In this document: positions 8,400 to 17,793 of the stretch, piece after piece
How the letters are laid out: each line of letters starts with the position of its first letter
Position numbering within the stretch: the first letter of the stretch is position 1
Assembly (NCBI GenBank): GCA_017460885.1
Contig: JAFUAB010000034.1
Coordinates: 62,001-126,000, forward strand
Origin: Lachnospiraceae bacterium
GTDB lineage: Bacteria; Bacillota; Clostridia; Lachnospirales; Lachnospiraceae
Length of the DNA: 64,000 nt
Reading direction: 5' to 3'
Notes under the pieces: model-generated
The model's database searches: none
Seen by the model: only the letters and a program-made list of their open reading frames with translations
Told to the model about the DNA's origin: nothing
Program-made: the position numbers and the translations under genes

Positions 8400-9401
8400 A
8401 TGGGTTACATTGATGCAATCAAAGACAAAGCAAAAATGGACAGACGCACCATCGTTCTGCCCGAAACCAATGACAAGAGAACACTGATCGCGGCTTCTCA
8501 TATTATCGAGGAGGGTATAGCCAACATCATCATGGTCGGCAATGAGGAAAAGATCCTCGACGGTGCCGGCTGGCTGGAGGTGGATCTGACCGGAGTGACT
8601 GTTGTTGACCCCGAGAAGACTCCCAAGCTTGAAGAGTACACTCAGCTTCTTTACGAGACCCGTAAGGCCAAGGGCATGACCGAGGAGAAAGCAAAGGAAA
8701 TACTTCTGAGCGATCCCCTTACATTTGGGGTAATGATGGTCAAGGCCAATGATGCCGACGGAATGGTCGCAGGTGCGTGTCACGCTACCGCGGACACCCT
8801 TCGTCCCGCTCTTCAGATACTGAAGACCGCTCCGGGTGTCAAGCTGGTCAGCGCCTTCTTCATCATGGACGTTCCGGACTGTGAATATGGGGATAAGGGT
8901 ACATTCCTGTTTGCGGACTGCGGACTTAATCAGGATCCTACCAGCGAGGAACTGGCAGCCATCGCAGATTCCTCGGCCAAGAGCTTCAAGGCTCTGGTTG
9001 GTTCGAAACCGATCATCGCCATGCTTTCACATTCGACCAAGGGAAGTGCAAAGCATGCACTCGTAGATAAGGTTACCGAAGCTGTACGCATAGCACACGA
9101 AGAGTATCCGTCACTTGCTCTGGACGGAGAGCTTCAGACCGATGCGGCTCTGGTTCCTCATATAGCCAAATCCAAGGCACCCGGATCCGAGGTCGCAGGT
9201 AAGGCAAATGTTCTGATCTTCCCCAATCTGGACGCCGGAAATATAGGTTATAAGCTGGTTCAGCGTCTTGGTAAGGCTGAGGCTTACGGACCAATGCTGC
9301 AGGGTATCGCCAAACCGGTCAACGATCTGTCAAGAGGATGCTCATGGCAGGATATCGTCGGCGTTGTTGCGCTGACTGCGGTTCAGGCTCAGCTTCAGTG
9401 A
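8400..9401 (+). CDS. pta: phosphate acetyltransferase
   Basis: The enzyme moves the acetyl group of acetyl-CoA to phosphate, giving acetyl phosphate, the first step of acetate fermentation. The 333-residue protein is the short single-domain Pta of Firmicutes, beginning MGYIDAIKDKAKMDRRTIVL with the family strings LPETND, GMVAGACH, DTLRPALQI and FPNLDAGNIGYK. ATG 8400 is chosen because AAAAGGGG precedes it by a few bases and the family N-terminus begins there; the frame stays open back to 8262, but that part is AT-rich leader holding the promoter. ackA follows 24 bases later, so the pair forms the usual acetate kinase pathway operon. Confidence 0.95.
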   Translation: MGYIDAIKDKAKMDRRTIVLPETNDKRTLIAASHIIEEGIANIIMVGNEEKILDGAGWLEVDLTGVTVVDPEKTPKLEEYTQLLYETRKAKGMTEEKAKEILLSDPLTFGVMMVKANDADGMVAGACHATADTLRPALQILKTAPGVKLVSAFFIMDVPDCEYGDKGTFLFADCGLNQDPTSEELAAIADSSAKSFKALVGSKPIIAMLSHSTKGSAKHALVDKVTEAVRIAHEEYPSLALDGELQTDAALVPHIAKSKAPGSEVAGKANVLIFPNLDAGNIGYKLVQRLGKAEAYGPMLQGIAKPVNDLSRGCSWQDIVGVVALTAVQAQLQ

Positions 9402-9425
9402 TATGATTTCAAAAAGGAGAATATA

Positions 9426-10619
9426 ATGAAAGTACTTGTAATCAACTGCGGAAGTTCATCTCTTAAGTTCCAGCTTATAGACTCCGATTCGGAGCAGGTT
9501 CTCGCAAAAGGTCTCTGCGAGAGGATCGGTATTGACGGCAGTCAGATAGTATATACTCCGGCCGGCGGAGACAAGATCACCACCGTCTCTCCCATGGAGG
9601 ATCATACCGTGGCCATTAAGATGGTCATCGATGCGCTTACCGATCAGGAACACGGAGTGATAAAGGATCTGAAGGAGATCGATGCCGTAGGTCACAGGGT
9701 AGTGCACGGAGGAGAGAAGTTCTCGGGCAGTGTTGTGATCGATTCTGATGTTAAGGATGCGATAAAGGACTGTTCCGATCTGGCTCCCCTTCATAATCCC
9801 GCAAACCTGATAGGTATAGATGCATGTGAGAAGCTCATGCCGGGAGTACCTCAGGTGGCCGTATTTGATACCGCATTCCATCAGACAATGCCCGAAAAGG
9901 CTTATCTTTACGGTCTTCCGTATGAATACTATGAGAAGTATAAGGTGCGCAGATACGGATTCCACGGAACCTCACATTCCTTTGTATCCGCCCGTACCGC
10001 AGAGATACTCGGCAGGGATAAAAAGGATCTTAAGATCATCGTCGCCCACCTTGGCAACGGTGCATCCTTAAGCGCAGTAAAGAACGGTGAATGTGTGGAT
10101 ACTTCCATGGGACTGACTCCGTTGGAGGGCGTGATCATGGGAACCCGAAGCGGTGATCTGGATCCGGCTATCGTTCAGTTTATAGCGGCCAGGGAAAACC
10201 TTTCTATCGACGGTGTGCTTGACGTTCTTAACAAAAAGTCCGGAGTTTTCGGTCTTTCGGGCGGTTTTTCTTCCGATTTCAGAGATCTCGAAGCGGGTAT
10301 CGCTAAAGGGGATGCTGCCTGCATACGTGCGGTTGAGACCTACTGCCTGCGTGTCGCCAAATATATCGGTGCCTATGCCGCTGCCATGAACGGTGTGGAT
10401 GCGATTGCCTTTACCGCAGGAGTCGGAGAGAACGGTCCTATGGTCAGAGGCAAGGTTTGTGAATACCTCGGATATATCGGTGTCAGCATAGATGATGCGG
10501 CAAATCAGGTCAGAGGTGATGAAAAGATCATTTCCACCGCCGATTCCGCCGTTAAAGTCCTTGTTGTTCCCACAAATGAGGAACTTGCGATCTGCAGGGA
10601 GACCGTAGCACTGGTATAG
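9426..10619 (+). CDS. ackA: acetate kinase
   Basis: Acetate kinase converts acetyl phosphate and ADP to acetate and ATP, completing substrate-level ATP formation from acetyl-CoA in the cytosol. The 397-residue length is normal. The N-terminal signature VLVINCGSSSLKFQL, the phosphate loop region HLGNGASLSAV and the second signature YRVVHGG-like string GHRVVHGGEKF are present, as are the actin-fold motifs MGTRSGDLDP and FTAGVGENG. A strong ribosome site AAAGGAG lies upstream. It is cotranscribed with pta. No clear terminator follows; a strong separate promoter begins 65 bases after its stop. Confidence 0.96.
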   Translation: MKVLVINCGSSSLKFQLIDSDSEQVLAKGLCERIGIDGSQIVYTPAGGDKITTVSPMEDHTVAIKMVIDALTDQEHGVIKDLKEIDAVGHRVVHGGEKFSGSVVIDSDVKDAIKDCSDLAPLHNPANLIGIDACEKLMPGVPQVAVFDTAFHQTMPEKAYLYGLPYEYYEKYKVRRYGFHGTSHSFVSARTAEILGRDKKDLKIIVAHLGNGASLSAVKNGECVDTSMGLTPLEGVIMGTRSGDLDPAIVQFIAARENLSIDGVLDVLNKKSGVFGLSGGFSSDFRDLEAGIAKGDAACIRAVETYCLRVAKYIGAYAAAMNGVDAIAFTAGVGENGPMVRGKVCEYLGYIGVSIDDAANQVRGDEKIISTADSAVKVLVVPTNEELAICRETVALV

Positions 10620-10684
10620 ACGGGAGTAAAAAAGAATAGAAATATTTATGCATTGCACTGTTTTGCTCAAAACTTAAAAAACTG

Positions 10685-10713
10685 TTGACAAACGAATTAC
10701 CCGTATATATAAT
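10685..10713 (+). promoter_or_regulatory. consensus sigma-A promoter of rpmF
   Basis: TTGACA (10685-10690) and TATAAT (10708-10713) are both perfect consensus hexamers with an ideal 17-base spacer. This is the strongest promoter in the window and fits high expression of a ribosomal protein gene and the lipid-synthesis genes behind it. Confidence 0.9.
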
Positions 10714-10795
10714 GATTTGGTGCGGTCAAAGACCGAAGTATGTAGATTAGAGGACATTTGCTCCTCTTATTATAGGAAAGCAGGGAGGTGTTAAA
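10714..10795 (+). promoter_or_regulatory. rpmF 5' leader with two small hairpins
   Basis: The untranslated leader contains CGGTC-AAA-GACCG (10723-10735), and a second stem AGAGGA/TCCTCT (10749-10754 with 10762-10767). The ribosome site GGGAGGTG follows shortly before the ATG. Whether these stems regulate translation is unknown. Confidence 0.4.
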
Positions 10796-10975
10796 ATGTC
10801 CATTTGTCCTAAGAATAAATCTTCCAAGGGAAGAAGAGACAAGAGAAGAGCTAACTGGAAGATGTCCGCTCCCGCACTTGTTAAATGTCCTAAGTGCGGC
10901 GCGCTGATGGCTCCTCACAGAGTCTGCAAAAAGTGCGGATCTTATAACAAGAAAGAGATCATCCAGGTAGATTAA
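10796..10975 (+). CDS. rpmF: 50S ribosomal protein L32
   Basis: A 59-residue basic protein beginning MSICPKNKSSKGRRDKRRA, with two zinc-binding pairs, CPKC and CKKC, about 16 residues apart as in zinc-ribbon L32 proteins. It is a structural component of the large ribosomal subunit. The ribosome site AGGGAGGTG sits a few bases ahead of the ATG. It precedes plsX, the same neighbour as in many bacteria, but a terminator hairpin lies between them. Confidence 0.95.
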   Translation: MSICPKNKSSKGRRDKRRANWKMSAPALVKCPKCGALMAPHRVCKKCGSYNKKEIIQVD

Positions 10976-10986
10976 TCAGTACTTCA

Positions 10987-11026
10987 ACGAGCCTTTCGGC
11001 ATTATACCGGGAGGCTTGTTTTTTTT
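10987..11026 (+). terminator. intrinsic terminator or attenuator after rpmF
   Basis: ACGAGCCT pairs with AGGCTTGT (one G-T wobble), extended by CGG/CCG inside the loop, and is followed by eight T. Because plsX starts only 12 bases later and shows no own promoter, partial readthrough probably sets plsX level below rpmF level. Confidence 0.8.
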
Positions 11027-11037
11027 AGGATTTTGAA

Positions 11038-12072
11038 ATGAATGAATATGTTAATGTTGCAGTTGACGCAATGGGCGGAGATAACGCTCCGTTGGAAATA
11101 GTAAAGGGAGCTGTTGACGCGGTTAATGCCGCTAAGGAAGTTAAGGTTTTCCTTGTCGGTCAGCAGGACAGGATTGAGAAGGCGCTTTCGGGACTTGACT
11201 ATCCCAAAGAACAGATCGAGATACGTAATGCATCCGAGATAATCGAGAATGCCGAGCCTCCCGTTAATGCCATTCGTAAAAAGAAGGATTCTTCCATAGT
11301 AGTTGCACTCAACATGGTCAAGGACGGGACCTGTGATGCTTACGTTTCTGCCGGTTCAACCGGAGCGACACTCGTTGGCGGACAGGTTATCGTCGGCAGG
11401 ATAAAAGGCGTGGAAAGAGCTCCTCTGGCGCCGCTTATCCCCACTGTCAAGGGCAACAGCCTGCTCATTGACTGCGGGGCCAATGTAGACGCCCGTGCAT
11501 CGCATCTGGTACAGTTTGCACGTATGGGAACGATCTATATGAGAGATGTATACGGTGTTAAGGATCCAACTGTGGGCATCATCAATATCGGTGCCGAGGA
11601 GGATAAGGGAAATGCTCTTGTAAAGGAAACGTTTCCGCTTCTGAAGGAATGCCACGATATTAATTTCGTGGGATCCGTCGAAGCCAGAGATATCCCCTTC
11701 GGTGCGGTAGATATAGCTGTCTGCGAAGCTTTTACCGGAAATGTGATCCTCAAAATGTATGAGGGAGTCGGAGGAGCGCTTCTGGGAGAGGTAAAGGGCG
11801 CGTTAAAGAGTTCTCTTAAGACAAAGATCGGTGCCTTGCTTATTAAAAACGATCTGAAGAAAACTCTTAAGAGATTCCAGACAAGCGATCACGGCGGAGC
11901 TCCCCTGCTGGGGCTTAAAGGTCTGGTTGTCAAGACTCACGGCTCATCGACTTCGGTCGAGATCAAAAACTCTATATTACAATGTATAACCTTTACTAAA
12001 CAGAATATCCCTGCTAAAATACAAGACGTATTAGGAAATTCTGATTCAGATGCTAAACAGGAGGAATTATAA
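11038..12072 (+). CDS. plsX: phosphate acyltransferase PlsX
   Basis: PlsX makes acyl phosphate from acyl-ACP and phosphate, the first step of membrane phospholipid synthesis. PlsY, which uses acyl phosphate, is encoded at 51139. The 344-residue protein starts with the family motif VAVDAMGGDNAP and carries SAGSTGA and a Gly-rich NIGAEEDKGN string. It is a soluble, membrane-associated enzyme. The ribosome site is weak (AGG in TTAGGATTTTG). acpP starts at the base after its stop, so the carrier protein and its user are coupled. Confidence 0.95.
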   Translation: MNEYVNVAVDAMGGDNAPLEIVKGAVDAVNAAKEVKVFLVGQQDRIEKALSGLDYPKEQIEIRNASEIIENAEPPVNAIRKKKDSSIVVALNMVKDGTCDAYVSAGSTGATLVGGQVIVGRIKGVERAPLAPLIPTVKGNSLLIDCGANVDARASHLVQFARMGTIYMRDVYGVKDPTVGIINIGAEEDKGNALVKETFPLLKECHDINFVGSVEARDIPFGAVDIAVCEAFTGNVILKMYEGVGGALLGEVKGALKSSLKTKIGALLIKNDLKKTLKRFQTSDHGGAPLLGLKGLVVKTHGSSTSVEIKNSILQCITFTKQNIPAKIQDVLGNSDSDAKQEEL

Positions 12073-12306
12073 ATGGAATTTGAAAAATTAAAGAAGGTTA
12101 TAGCTGAAGTTTTGAACGTGGATCCCGATGAGATCAGAAAGGATACGACATTTACGGACGATCTCGGAGCCGATTCCCTCGACCTGTTTCAGATCATAAT
12201 GGGTATTGAAGAAGAATTCGACATAGAAGTACCCCCGGAAAAGGCAGAAAATATCAAGACTGTTGAAGAGGCTGTCAATCTGATCAAATCGGTAGTCAAT
12301 GTATAA
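12073..12306 (+). CDS. acpP: acyl carrier protein
   Basis: A 77-residue acidic protein with the phosphopantetheine site GADSLDLFQ; the modified residue is Ser35. It carries growing acyl chains for fatty acid synthesis and delivers them to PlsX. The ribosome site CAGGAGGAATT lies in the end of plsX, whose stop codon directly abuts this ATG. The order plsX-acpP-rnc-smc matches other Firmicutes, although fabD and fabG, often found between plsX and acpP, are absent here. Confidence 0.95.
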   Translation: MEFEKLKKVIAEVLNVDPDEIRKDTTFTDDLGADSLDLFQIIMGIEEEFDIEVPPEKAENIKTVEEAVNLIKSVVNV

Positions 12307-12315
12307 AACGGATTT

Positions 12316-12348
12316 GGGGCGCTGCCGCTTAGGAGAGCCCCTTTTTTT
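12316..12348 (+). terminator. intrinsic terminator after acpP
   Basis: GGGGC (12316-12320) pairs with GCCCC (12337-12341), followed by seven T. The stem is short but GC-only. rnc begins five bases later, so transcription of rnc-smc-ftsY probably depends on readthrough or a promoter I cannot place. Confidence 0.7.
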
Positions 12349-12353
12349 GTGAA

Positions 12354-13028
12354 ATGAATGATAATTATTCGGAACTGGAATCTATCATAAGCTATCAATT
12401 TAATGACCGGCACTATCTGGAAACCGCACTTACACATTCGTCCTATGCAAACGAAAGGCTGTCCATCAAGTGCGAAAATTACGAGCGTCAGGAATTTCTG
12501 GGGGATGCCGTTCTTGAACTGGTATCCAGTGATATATTGTATCATGCGCATACCGATCTTCCGGAAGGGGAACTGACCAAGCTGAGAGCTTCGTATGTCT
12601 GCGAGCCTGCGCTTGCGGAATGTGCCAGAGCCATCGATCTGGAGGCTTATATCCGTTTGGGACGCGGTGAAGAAGGTACAGGGGGACGATCCAGGGATTC
12701 CATCGTGTCGGATGTGCTGGAGGCACTGACCGGCGGGATATATCTTGACGGAGGTATAGAACCCGCAACGGAATTCATCCGCAGATTTATCATTGAACCC
12801 CAGAAGGGGCACAGAATATACAAGGATGCCAAATCCGAACTGCAGATCCGGGCCCAGGCCAGGGGATCTGTTGTCACTTATGAAGTGACCGGTGAATCCG
12901 GTCCCGATCATGCCAAGGTATTTAAGGTTGATTGCCTTATCGACGGTAAACCCATGGGCAGCGGGAGCGGAAAGACCAAAAAGAGTGCCCAGCAGGCTGC
13001 TGCAGCTGATGTGCTCGGGAGATTTTGA
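12354..13028 (+). CDS. rnc: ribonuclease III
   Basis: This endonuclease cuts double-stranded RNA and matures rRNA precursors. The catalytic domain has the signature RQEFLGDAVLEL and the second acidic motif SDVLEALTGGIYLDGG; a double-stranded RNA-binding domain fills residues ~155-224, ending in the KKSAQQAAA helix. At 224 residues the length is normal. The gene begins right after the acpP terminator with no obvious ribosome site, and its TGA overlaps the smc ATG by one base. Confidence 0.95.
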   Translation: MNDNYSELESIISYQFNDRHYLETALTHSSYANERLSIKCENYERQEFLGDAVLELVSSDILYHAHTDLPEGELTKLRASYVCEPALAECARAIDLEAYIRLGRGEEGTGGRSRDSIVSDVLEALTGGIYLDGGIEPATEFIRRFIIEPQKGHRIYKDAKSELQIRAQARGSVVTYEVTGESGPDHAKVFKVDCLIDGKPMGSGSGKTKKSAQQAAAADVLGRF

Positions 13029-16000
13029 TGTATTTAAAAAGTATTGAGGTTCAGGGCTTCAAGTCCTTTGCAAATAAGATAGTTTTTCAATTTCATAACG
13101 GTATCACGGGCATAGTAGGTCCCAACGGCTCCGGCAAGAGCAACGTTGCCGATGCTGTCAGATGGGTTCTGGGTGAGCAGAGAGTCAAGCAGCTGAGAGG
13201 CGGTTCCATGCAGGATGTTATTTTTTCCGGAACGGAACTGCGTAAGCCGCTCAGTTCAGCTTATGTTTCCATTACCCTGGACAATACGGATCATGCCCTG
13301 GCGATCGATTATGACGAAGTAACAGTTTCACGCCGTCTGTACAGATCGGGTGAAAGTGAATATATGATCAACGGCACCATTTGCCGTCTTAAAGATGTTT
13401 CCGAGCTGTTTTATGATACCGGTATAGGTAAGGAAGGATATTCGATCATCGGACAGGGTCAGATCGACAGGATCCTTTCCGGTAAACCCGAAGAGAGGCG
13501 CGAGCTTTTTGATGAGGCTGCCGGTATCGTCAAGTTCAAGAGACGCAAATCCCAGGCACAAAAGAAGCTGGAGGATGAGAAACTCAATCTGACACGTGTC
13601 AATGACATTCTTTCCGAGCTGGAGAAGCAGCTTGCACCCCTGGAGAAGCAGGCCGAAAAAGCCAGGATATATCTGCGAAAGAGAGAGTCTCTCAAGAATC
13701 TCGATGTCAATGTCTTTCTCCTGGAGAACGTATCGGTTAACGAGGAACTGGCTACCACTACCGAAAAGCTTGATAATGCTTCCAAAGAGCTGAATGCGAT
13801 ACGGGCTCAGTTTGAAAATGCCAAGATAGAATACGAGCGGATAGCAGGCACGATAACCGAACTTGAGGAGACCATTGAGAATTCCCGCAATACTCTCAAT
13901 GAGAGCGGTCTTATGCGGACCAAGCTGGAGGGTCAGATCAGCCTACTTAAAGAGCAGATCAACAGTGCCGAAGGGAATGAGGAGCATTTCAACAAGCGTA
14001 TTGCCGATATACAGGCACAGATCGAAGAAAAGACAGCCGAAAAGAACAGGGTTCTGGCTGATAAGGCGGCTATAGACGATAAGCTGGGGACCCTTGAGAT
14101 CGACAGAGACAAAGCCAATGAAGAACTGAGCAGGGTGCAGGAGGAGATCACATCCCTCAATGACCGTATCGAAGAGAACAAGAACCTGATCATCGAGTCT
14201 CTGGATCTGAAGGCCAATATAAAGACCAGTCTCGGCCGTTTTGACACCATGCTCGAGCAGATCAATATCCAAAAAGCGGATGTGAATGCAAGACTTCTCA
14301 AATATGAGTCCGATGATATGCGCTCGAATGAAGAGATACAGTCTCTGGAGGAGGCATTTGACCGGATAACTCAGGAGATAACCGACAAGAATGCCGAACA
14401 GAAGAATGCTGAGCAGGAACTTGTCTCGATACGTGAACAGATGGGAAATCTGGACAAAAAGCTCCAGGATGCCCGTATGCAGTATCAGCAGGAAAAATCC
14501 AAACGGGATGCCATGATCGGTATTGCCGAACGCTATGAAGGCTACGGCGGCGCGATAAGGTCCGTTATGGAACAGAAGACTCACGAGAAGGGGATCATCG
14601 GAGTTGTGGCGGATATCCTGTCTACCGACAGGGAATACGAAACCGCGATCGAGACCGCACTCGGAGGTAATATACAGAACATTGTCACGGATGATAATGA
14701 ATGCGCCAAACGCATGATCGCCTACCTCAAGGAACACAGGGCAGGCAGGGTGACATTTCTTCCACTTACCAACATAACCGATCCCGAGGAATTCAAGCAG
14801 ACGGATGCCCTGGATGAGAAGGGGGTTATCGGTCTGGCTGATACTCTGGTACATGTGGACAAAAAGTATCGTGATGTGGCCAAATATCTGCTTGGGCGCA
14901 TACTCGTAGTCGATAATATAGACAATGCGGGCAGGATCGCCCGAAAATATAAATTCCGGCTGAGAATGGTCACCCTCGAGGGCGAATACCTGACTCCCGG
15001 CGGTGCGATCACCGGAGGAGCCTTTAAGAATACCTCCAATCTGCTCAGCAGAAGACGTGAGATAGATGCGATCCAGAAGCATCTCGACGACCTAAAGAAA
15101 TCCGTGGACAGCGCGGAAAAGGAGATCGAGAGCAAAAAGAATGATCGTAACGATCTCCGTGCCCGTATCGAGACGATCAGAGCCGAGATACAGGCAAAGA
15201 CCCTTGAGCAGAATACCGCCAGGCTTAATGTGGCGAGCGCACGTGAAAAGCAGGGAGAGGCCAAGGTCAATTTTGAGGAGCTCAATCTTTCACGTCAGGA
15301 TCTCGAGAAACAGGTTCAGGATCTGGCAATCCGGAAGGAAGAGACCAGACAGAAGCTTGCCGATGCCGAGGATAACGAAAAGAAGGCAAACGAGCTTATA
15401 GATGATCTCAAGATCAGGCTCGAGACTCTTCGTACAGAGGAAACCGACAAGCTGGCTTTGGCCGGCAATGCGGATATTGAGGTTGAGAAGATCAAGCAGT
15501 CTGTCTCGTTCTATCAGACTGATATCGACAGGATAGATTCCGAACTTGAGCGGCTGCATGGCGAGATCGAAGAGGTTAAGTCGGGAGCGACATCGACCAA
15601 GGAAGAGATCGATTTTAAGAAAAACAGCATCATCGAGCTTCAAAAGACAATTGAGGCTTCTTATACGGCACAGACGGAAGCGGATGCCAGGCTAAAGGAG
15701 TCACAGGCAAAACGCGAAGAGCTGACCGGCAGACAAAAGGATTTCTTCACGAGACGTGAGAATCTTAACGACCGTATGAACGGACTCGATAAGGAAGTTT
15801 TCCGCCTCGGTTCACAGAAGGAAAGACTCGAGGGTCAGATAGAGAGCAAGATCAATTATATGTGGGACGAGTATGAGATCACTCTTTCCGATGCGGCCGG
15901 GCTGCGTGATGAGAGCCTCACCGACTTAAGAGAGATGAAGAGTGAGATCTCGACACTCAAGGATGAGCTTCGCAAACTCGGAGATGTAAACGTCAATGCA

Positions 16001-16588
16001 ATAGAGGATTTCCGGGATGTCTCCACCAGATATAACGACATGAAAACACAGCATGACGATCTGGTTCAGGCTGAGGAAATGCTAAAGGGCATCATCGAAG
16101 AACTCGATACCCAGATGAGAGAGCAGTTTACCGAGAAATTCGCCGAGATAAACAAGCAGTTTGACAAGGTGTTTAAAGAGCTTTTCGGCGGGGGACACGG
16201 ATCTCTGGAGCTTATGGAGGATGAGGATATCCTCGAGGCCGGCATCAGGATCACGGCACAGCCCACCGGCAAGAAGCTTGTAAATATGATGCAGATGTCC
16301 GGAGGAGAGAAAGCGCTCACTGCGATAGCGCTGCTGTTCGCAATACAGAATCTGAAGCCTTCACCCTTCTGCCTGCTCGATGAGATCGAGGCAGCTCTGG
16401 ATGAGAGCAATGTAGGACGGTTTGCGGATTATCTGCATAAACTGATCAAAAACACCCAGTTTATCGTGATCACCCACAGAAGAGGTACCATGGAAAAGGC
16501 AGACCGACTCTATGGCATCACGATGCAGGAAAAGGGTATTTCAACACTGGTCAGCGTAAATCTTATTGATAAGGAACTTGATAACTGA
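13028..16588 (+). CDS. smc: chromosome segregation ATPase SMC
   Basis: SMC is the ATPase of the bacterial condensin that organises and separates chromosomes with ScpA and ScpB. The 1186-residue protein has Walker A GPNGSGKSNVADAV at the N-terminus and the ABC signature MSGGEKALTAIALLFA followed by Walker B FCLLDEIEAALDESN near the C-terminus. Two long coiled coils (~165-495 and ~675-1010) flank a globular hinge around residues 505-660. ATG 13028 is preferred; TTG 13025 is in frame just before it. It overlaps rnc by one base, and ftsY by one base at the other end. Confidence 0.97.
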   Translation: MYLKSIEVQGFKSFANKIVFQFHNGITGIVGPNGSGKSNVADAVRWVLGEQRVKQLRGGSMQDVIFSGTELRKPLSSAYVSITLDNTDHALAIDYDEVTVSRRLYRSGESEYMINGTICRLKDVSELFYDTGIGKEGYSIIGQGQIDRILSGKPEERRELFDEAAGIVKFKRRKSQAQKKLEDEKLNLTRVNDILSELEKQLAPLEKQAEKARIYLRKRESLKNLDVNVFLLENVSVNEELATTTEKLDNASKELNAIRAQFENAKIEYERIAGTITELEETIENSRNTLNESGLMRTKLEGQISLLKEQINSAEGNEEHFNKRIADIQAQIEEKTAEKNRVLADKAAIDDKLGTLEIDRDKANEELSRVQEEITSLNDRIEENKNLIIESLDLKANIKTSLGRFDTMLEQINIQKADVNARLLKYESDDMRSNEEIQSLEEAFDRITQEITDKNAEQKNAEQELVSIREQMGNLDKKLQDARMQYQQEKSKRDAMIGIAERYEGYGGAIRSVMEQKTHEKGIIGVVADILSTDREYETAIETALGGNIQNIVTDDNECAKRMIAYLKEHRAGRVTFLPLTNITDPEEFKQTDALDEKGVIGLADTLVHVDKKYRDVAKYLLGRILVVDNIDNAGRIARKYKFRLRMVTLEGEYLTPGGAITGGAFKNTSNLLSRRREIDAIQKHLDDLKKSVDSAEKEIESKKNDRNDLRARIETIRAEIQAKTLEQNTARLNVASAREKQGEAKVNFEELNLSRQDLEKQVQDLAIRKEETRQKLADAEDNEKKANELIDDLKIRLETLRTEETDKLALAGNADIEVEKIKQSVSFYQTDIDRIDSELERLHGEIEEVKSGATSTKEEIDFKKNSIIELQKTIEASYTAQTEADARLKESQAKREELTGRQKDFFTRRENLNDRMNGLDKEVFRLGSQKERLEGQIESKINYMWDEYEITLSDAAGLRDESLTDLREMKSEISTLKDELRKLGDVNVNAIEDFRDVSTRYNDMKTQHDDLVQAEEMLKGIIEELDTQMREQFTEKFAEINKQFDKVFKELFGGGHGSLELMEDEDILEAGIRITAQPTGKKLVNMMQMSGGEKALTAIALLFAIQNLKPSPFCLLDEIEAALDESNVGRFADYLHKLIKNTQFIVITHRRGTMEKADRLYGITMQEKGISTLVSVNLIDKELDN

Positions 16589-17793
16589 TGTGGCTTTGGG
16601 GAAAACGTAAAGAAAAAGAACAAACAGAAGAAAATGTCCAGGTTGAAAATACCGATCAGGCTATTGGGACCGATCAGGCACCTGAAGAGGACGCAGCTGA
16701 GGTTAAGAACGAAGCTGAACCGGATACTGTGATTAATACAGGATCCGAGCCTGCGACTGAGGGTAATACCGTGTCCTCACCGTCAGCTGAGGATGATACG
16801 GTGCCCGAAACAGCGATCCCGGATGATACCGGTTCCCTGCCCGCTGAGGACAAGAGCGAGAAGGAAAGTGTCTGGAACAGATTAAAAAAGGGTCTGACCA
16901 AGACGCGTAAAAATATCGTATATGGTATAGATACCATATTCGGAGCTTACGACGATCTGACAGAGGATTTCTTCGACGATCTTGAGGAACAGCTGATAAT
17001 GGCTGATCTCGGAGTCCATACCGCGGAAGAGGTGCTGGATGAACTGCGCGATATGGTCAAGGATGAGCGGATACGTTCAACCGATGACTGCCGTGCTGCA
17101 CTTTCGAGACTGATCGCATCCAGGATGAGCGTCGATGAACATGCTTACGATTTTGAATCGGGTCCTGCCGTGGTACTTGTTACCGGGGTCAACGGCGTAG
17201 GCAAGACAACCTTCTGCGGGAAGCTTGCCGCCAAACTTCATGACGAGGGCAAAAAGGTAATACTTGCCGCGGCCGATACATTCCGCGCTGCGGCTACCGA
17301 GCAGCTCATCATTTGGGGAGAAAGGGCAGACTGTGAGGTTATCAGCGGACAGGAAGGATCCGATCCCGCTTCGGTTATATTTGATGCTCTTCATGCCGCA
17401 AAGGCAAGACATGCCGATCTTCTGATCTGCGATACGGCCGGCAGGCTTAACAACAAGAAGAACCTGATGAACGAACTGAATAAGATCGACCGTGTGATCA
17501 CCAGGGAGCTTCCCGAATACAGAAGAGAAAACCTGATAGTTCTGGACGCTACCACAGGTCAGAACGCGCTCAGCCAGGCAAAGGATTTCTCGGAGGTCAG
17601 CGATCTGACCGGCATAGTATTGACAAAGATGGACGGAACAAGCAAAGGCGGTATAGCCGTAGCTATCGCCAGTGAACTGAATGTACCGGTCAAATACATA
17701 GGAGTGGGAGAGACCAAGGAAGATCTGCTCAGATTTAACCCTGCGGATTTTTCATCTGCCATTTTTGACGGAGGAGATGACGGTGACGACTGA
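16588..17793 (+). CDS. ftsY: signal recognition particle receptor FtsY
   Basis: FtsY is the GTPase that docks SRP-ribosome complexes at the membrane. Residues 1-90 are an acidic, low-complexity A domain rich in Glu, Asp and Thr with short repeats such as EGNTVSSP and EDDTVPET. The NG domain follows, with [45 protein letters not shown] and [10 protein letters not shown]. The protein partner Ffh is encoded at 22352. In many Firmicutes ylxM-ffh follow ftsY directly; here four unrelated genes lie between. The end overlaps the start of ilvA. Confidence 0.96.
   Translation: MWLWGKRKEKEQTEENVQVENTDQAIGTDQAPEEDAAEVKNEAEPDTVINTGSEPATEGNTVSSPSAEDDTVPETAIPDDTGSLPAEDKSEKESVWNRLKKGLTKTRKNIVYGIDTIFGAYDDLTEDFFDDLEEQLIMADLGVHTAEEVLDELRDMVKDERIRSTDDCRAALSRLIASRMSVDEHAYDFESGPAVVLVTGVNGVGKTTFCGKLAAKLHDEGKKVILAAADTFRAAATEQLIIWGERADCEVISGQEGSDPASVIFDALHAAKARHADLLICDTAGRLNNKKNLMNELNKIDRVITRELPEYRRENLIVLDATTGQNALSQAKDFSEVSDLTGIVLTKMDGTSKGGIAVAIASELNVPVKYIGVGETKEDLLRFNPADFSSAIFDGGDDGDD

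Noticed and set aside
13943-15082. 379-codon minus-strand frame opposite smc
   Set aside because: Antisense to the coiled coil and hinge of SMC, with no start signal or recognisable motif.
16681-16860. Repeat-like Glu/Asp/Thr-rich stretch in FtsY
   Set aside because: An acidic, poorly conserved A domain is normal for FtsY.
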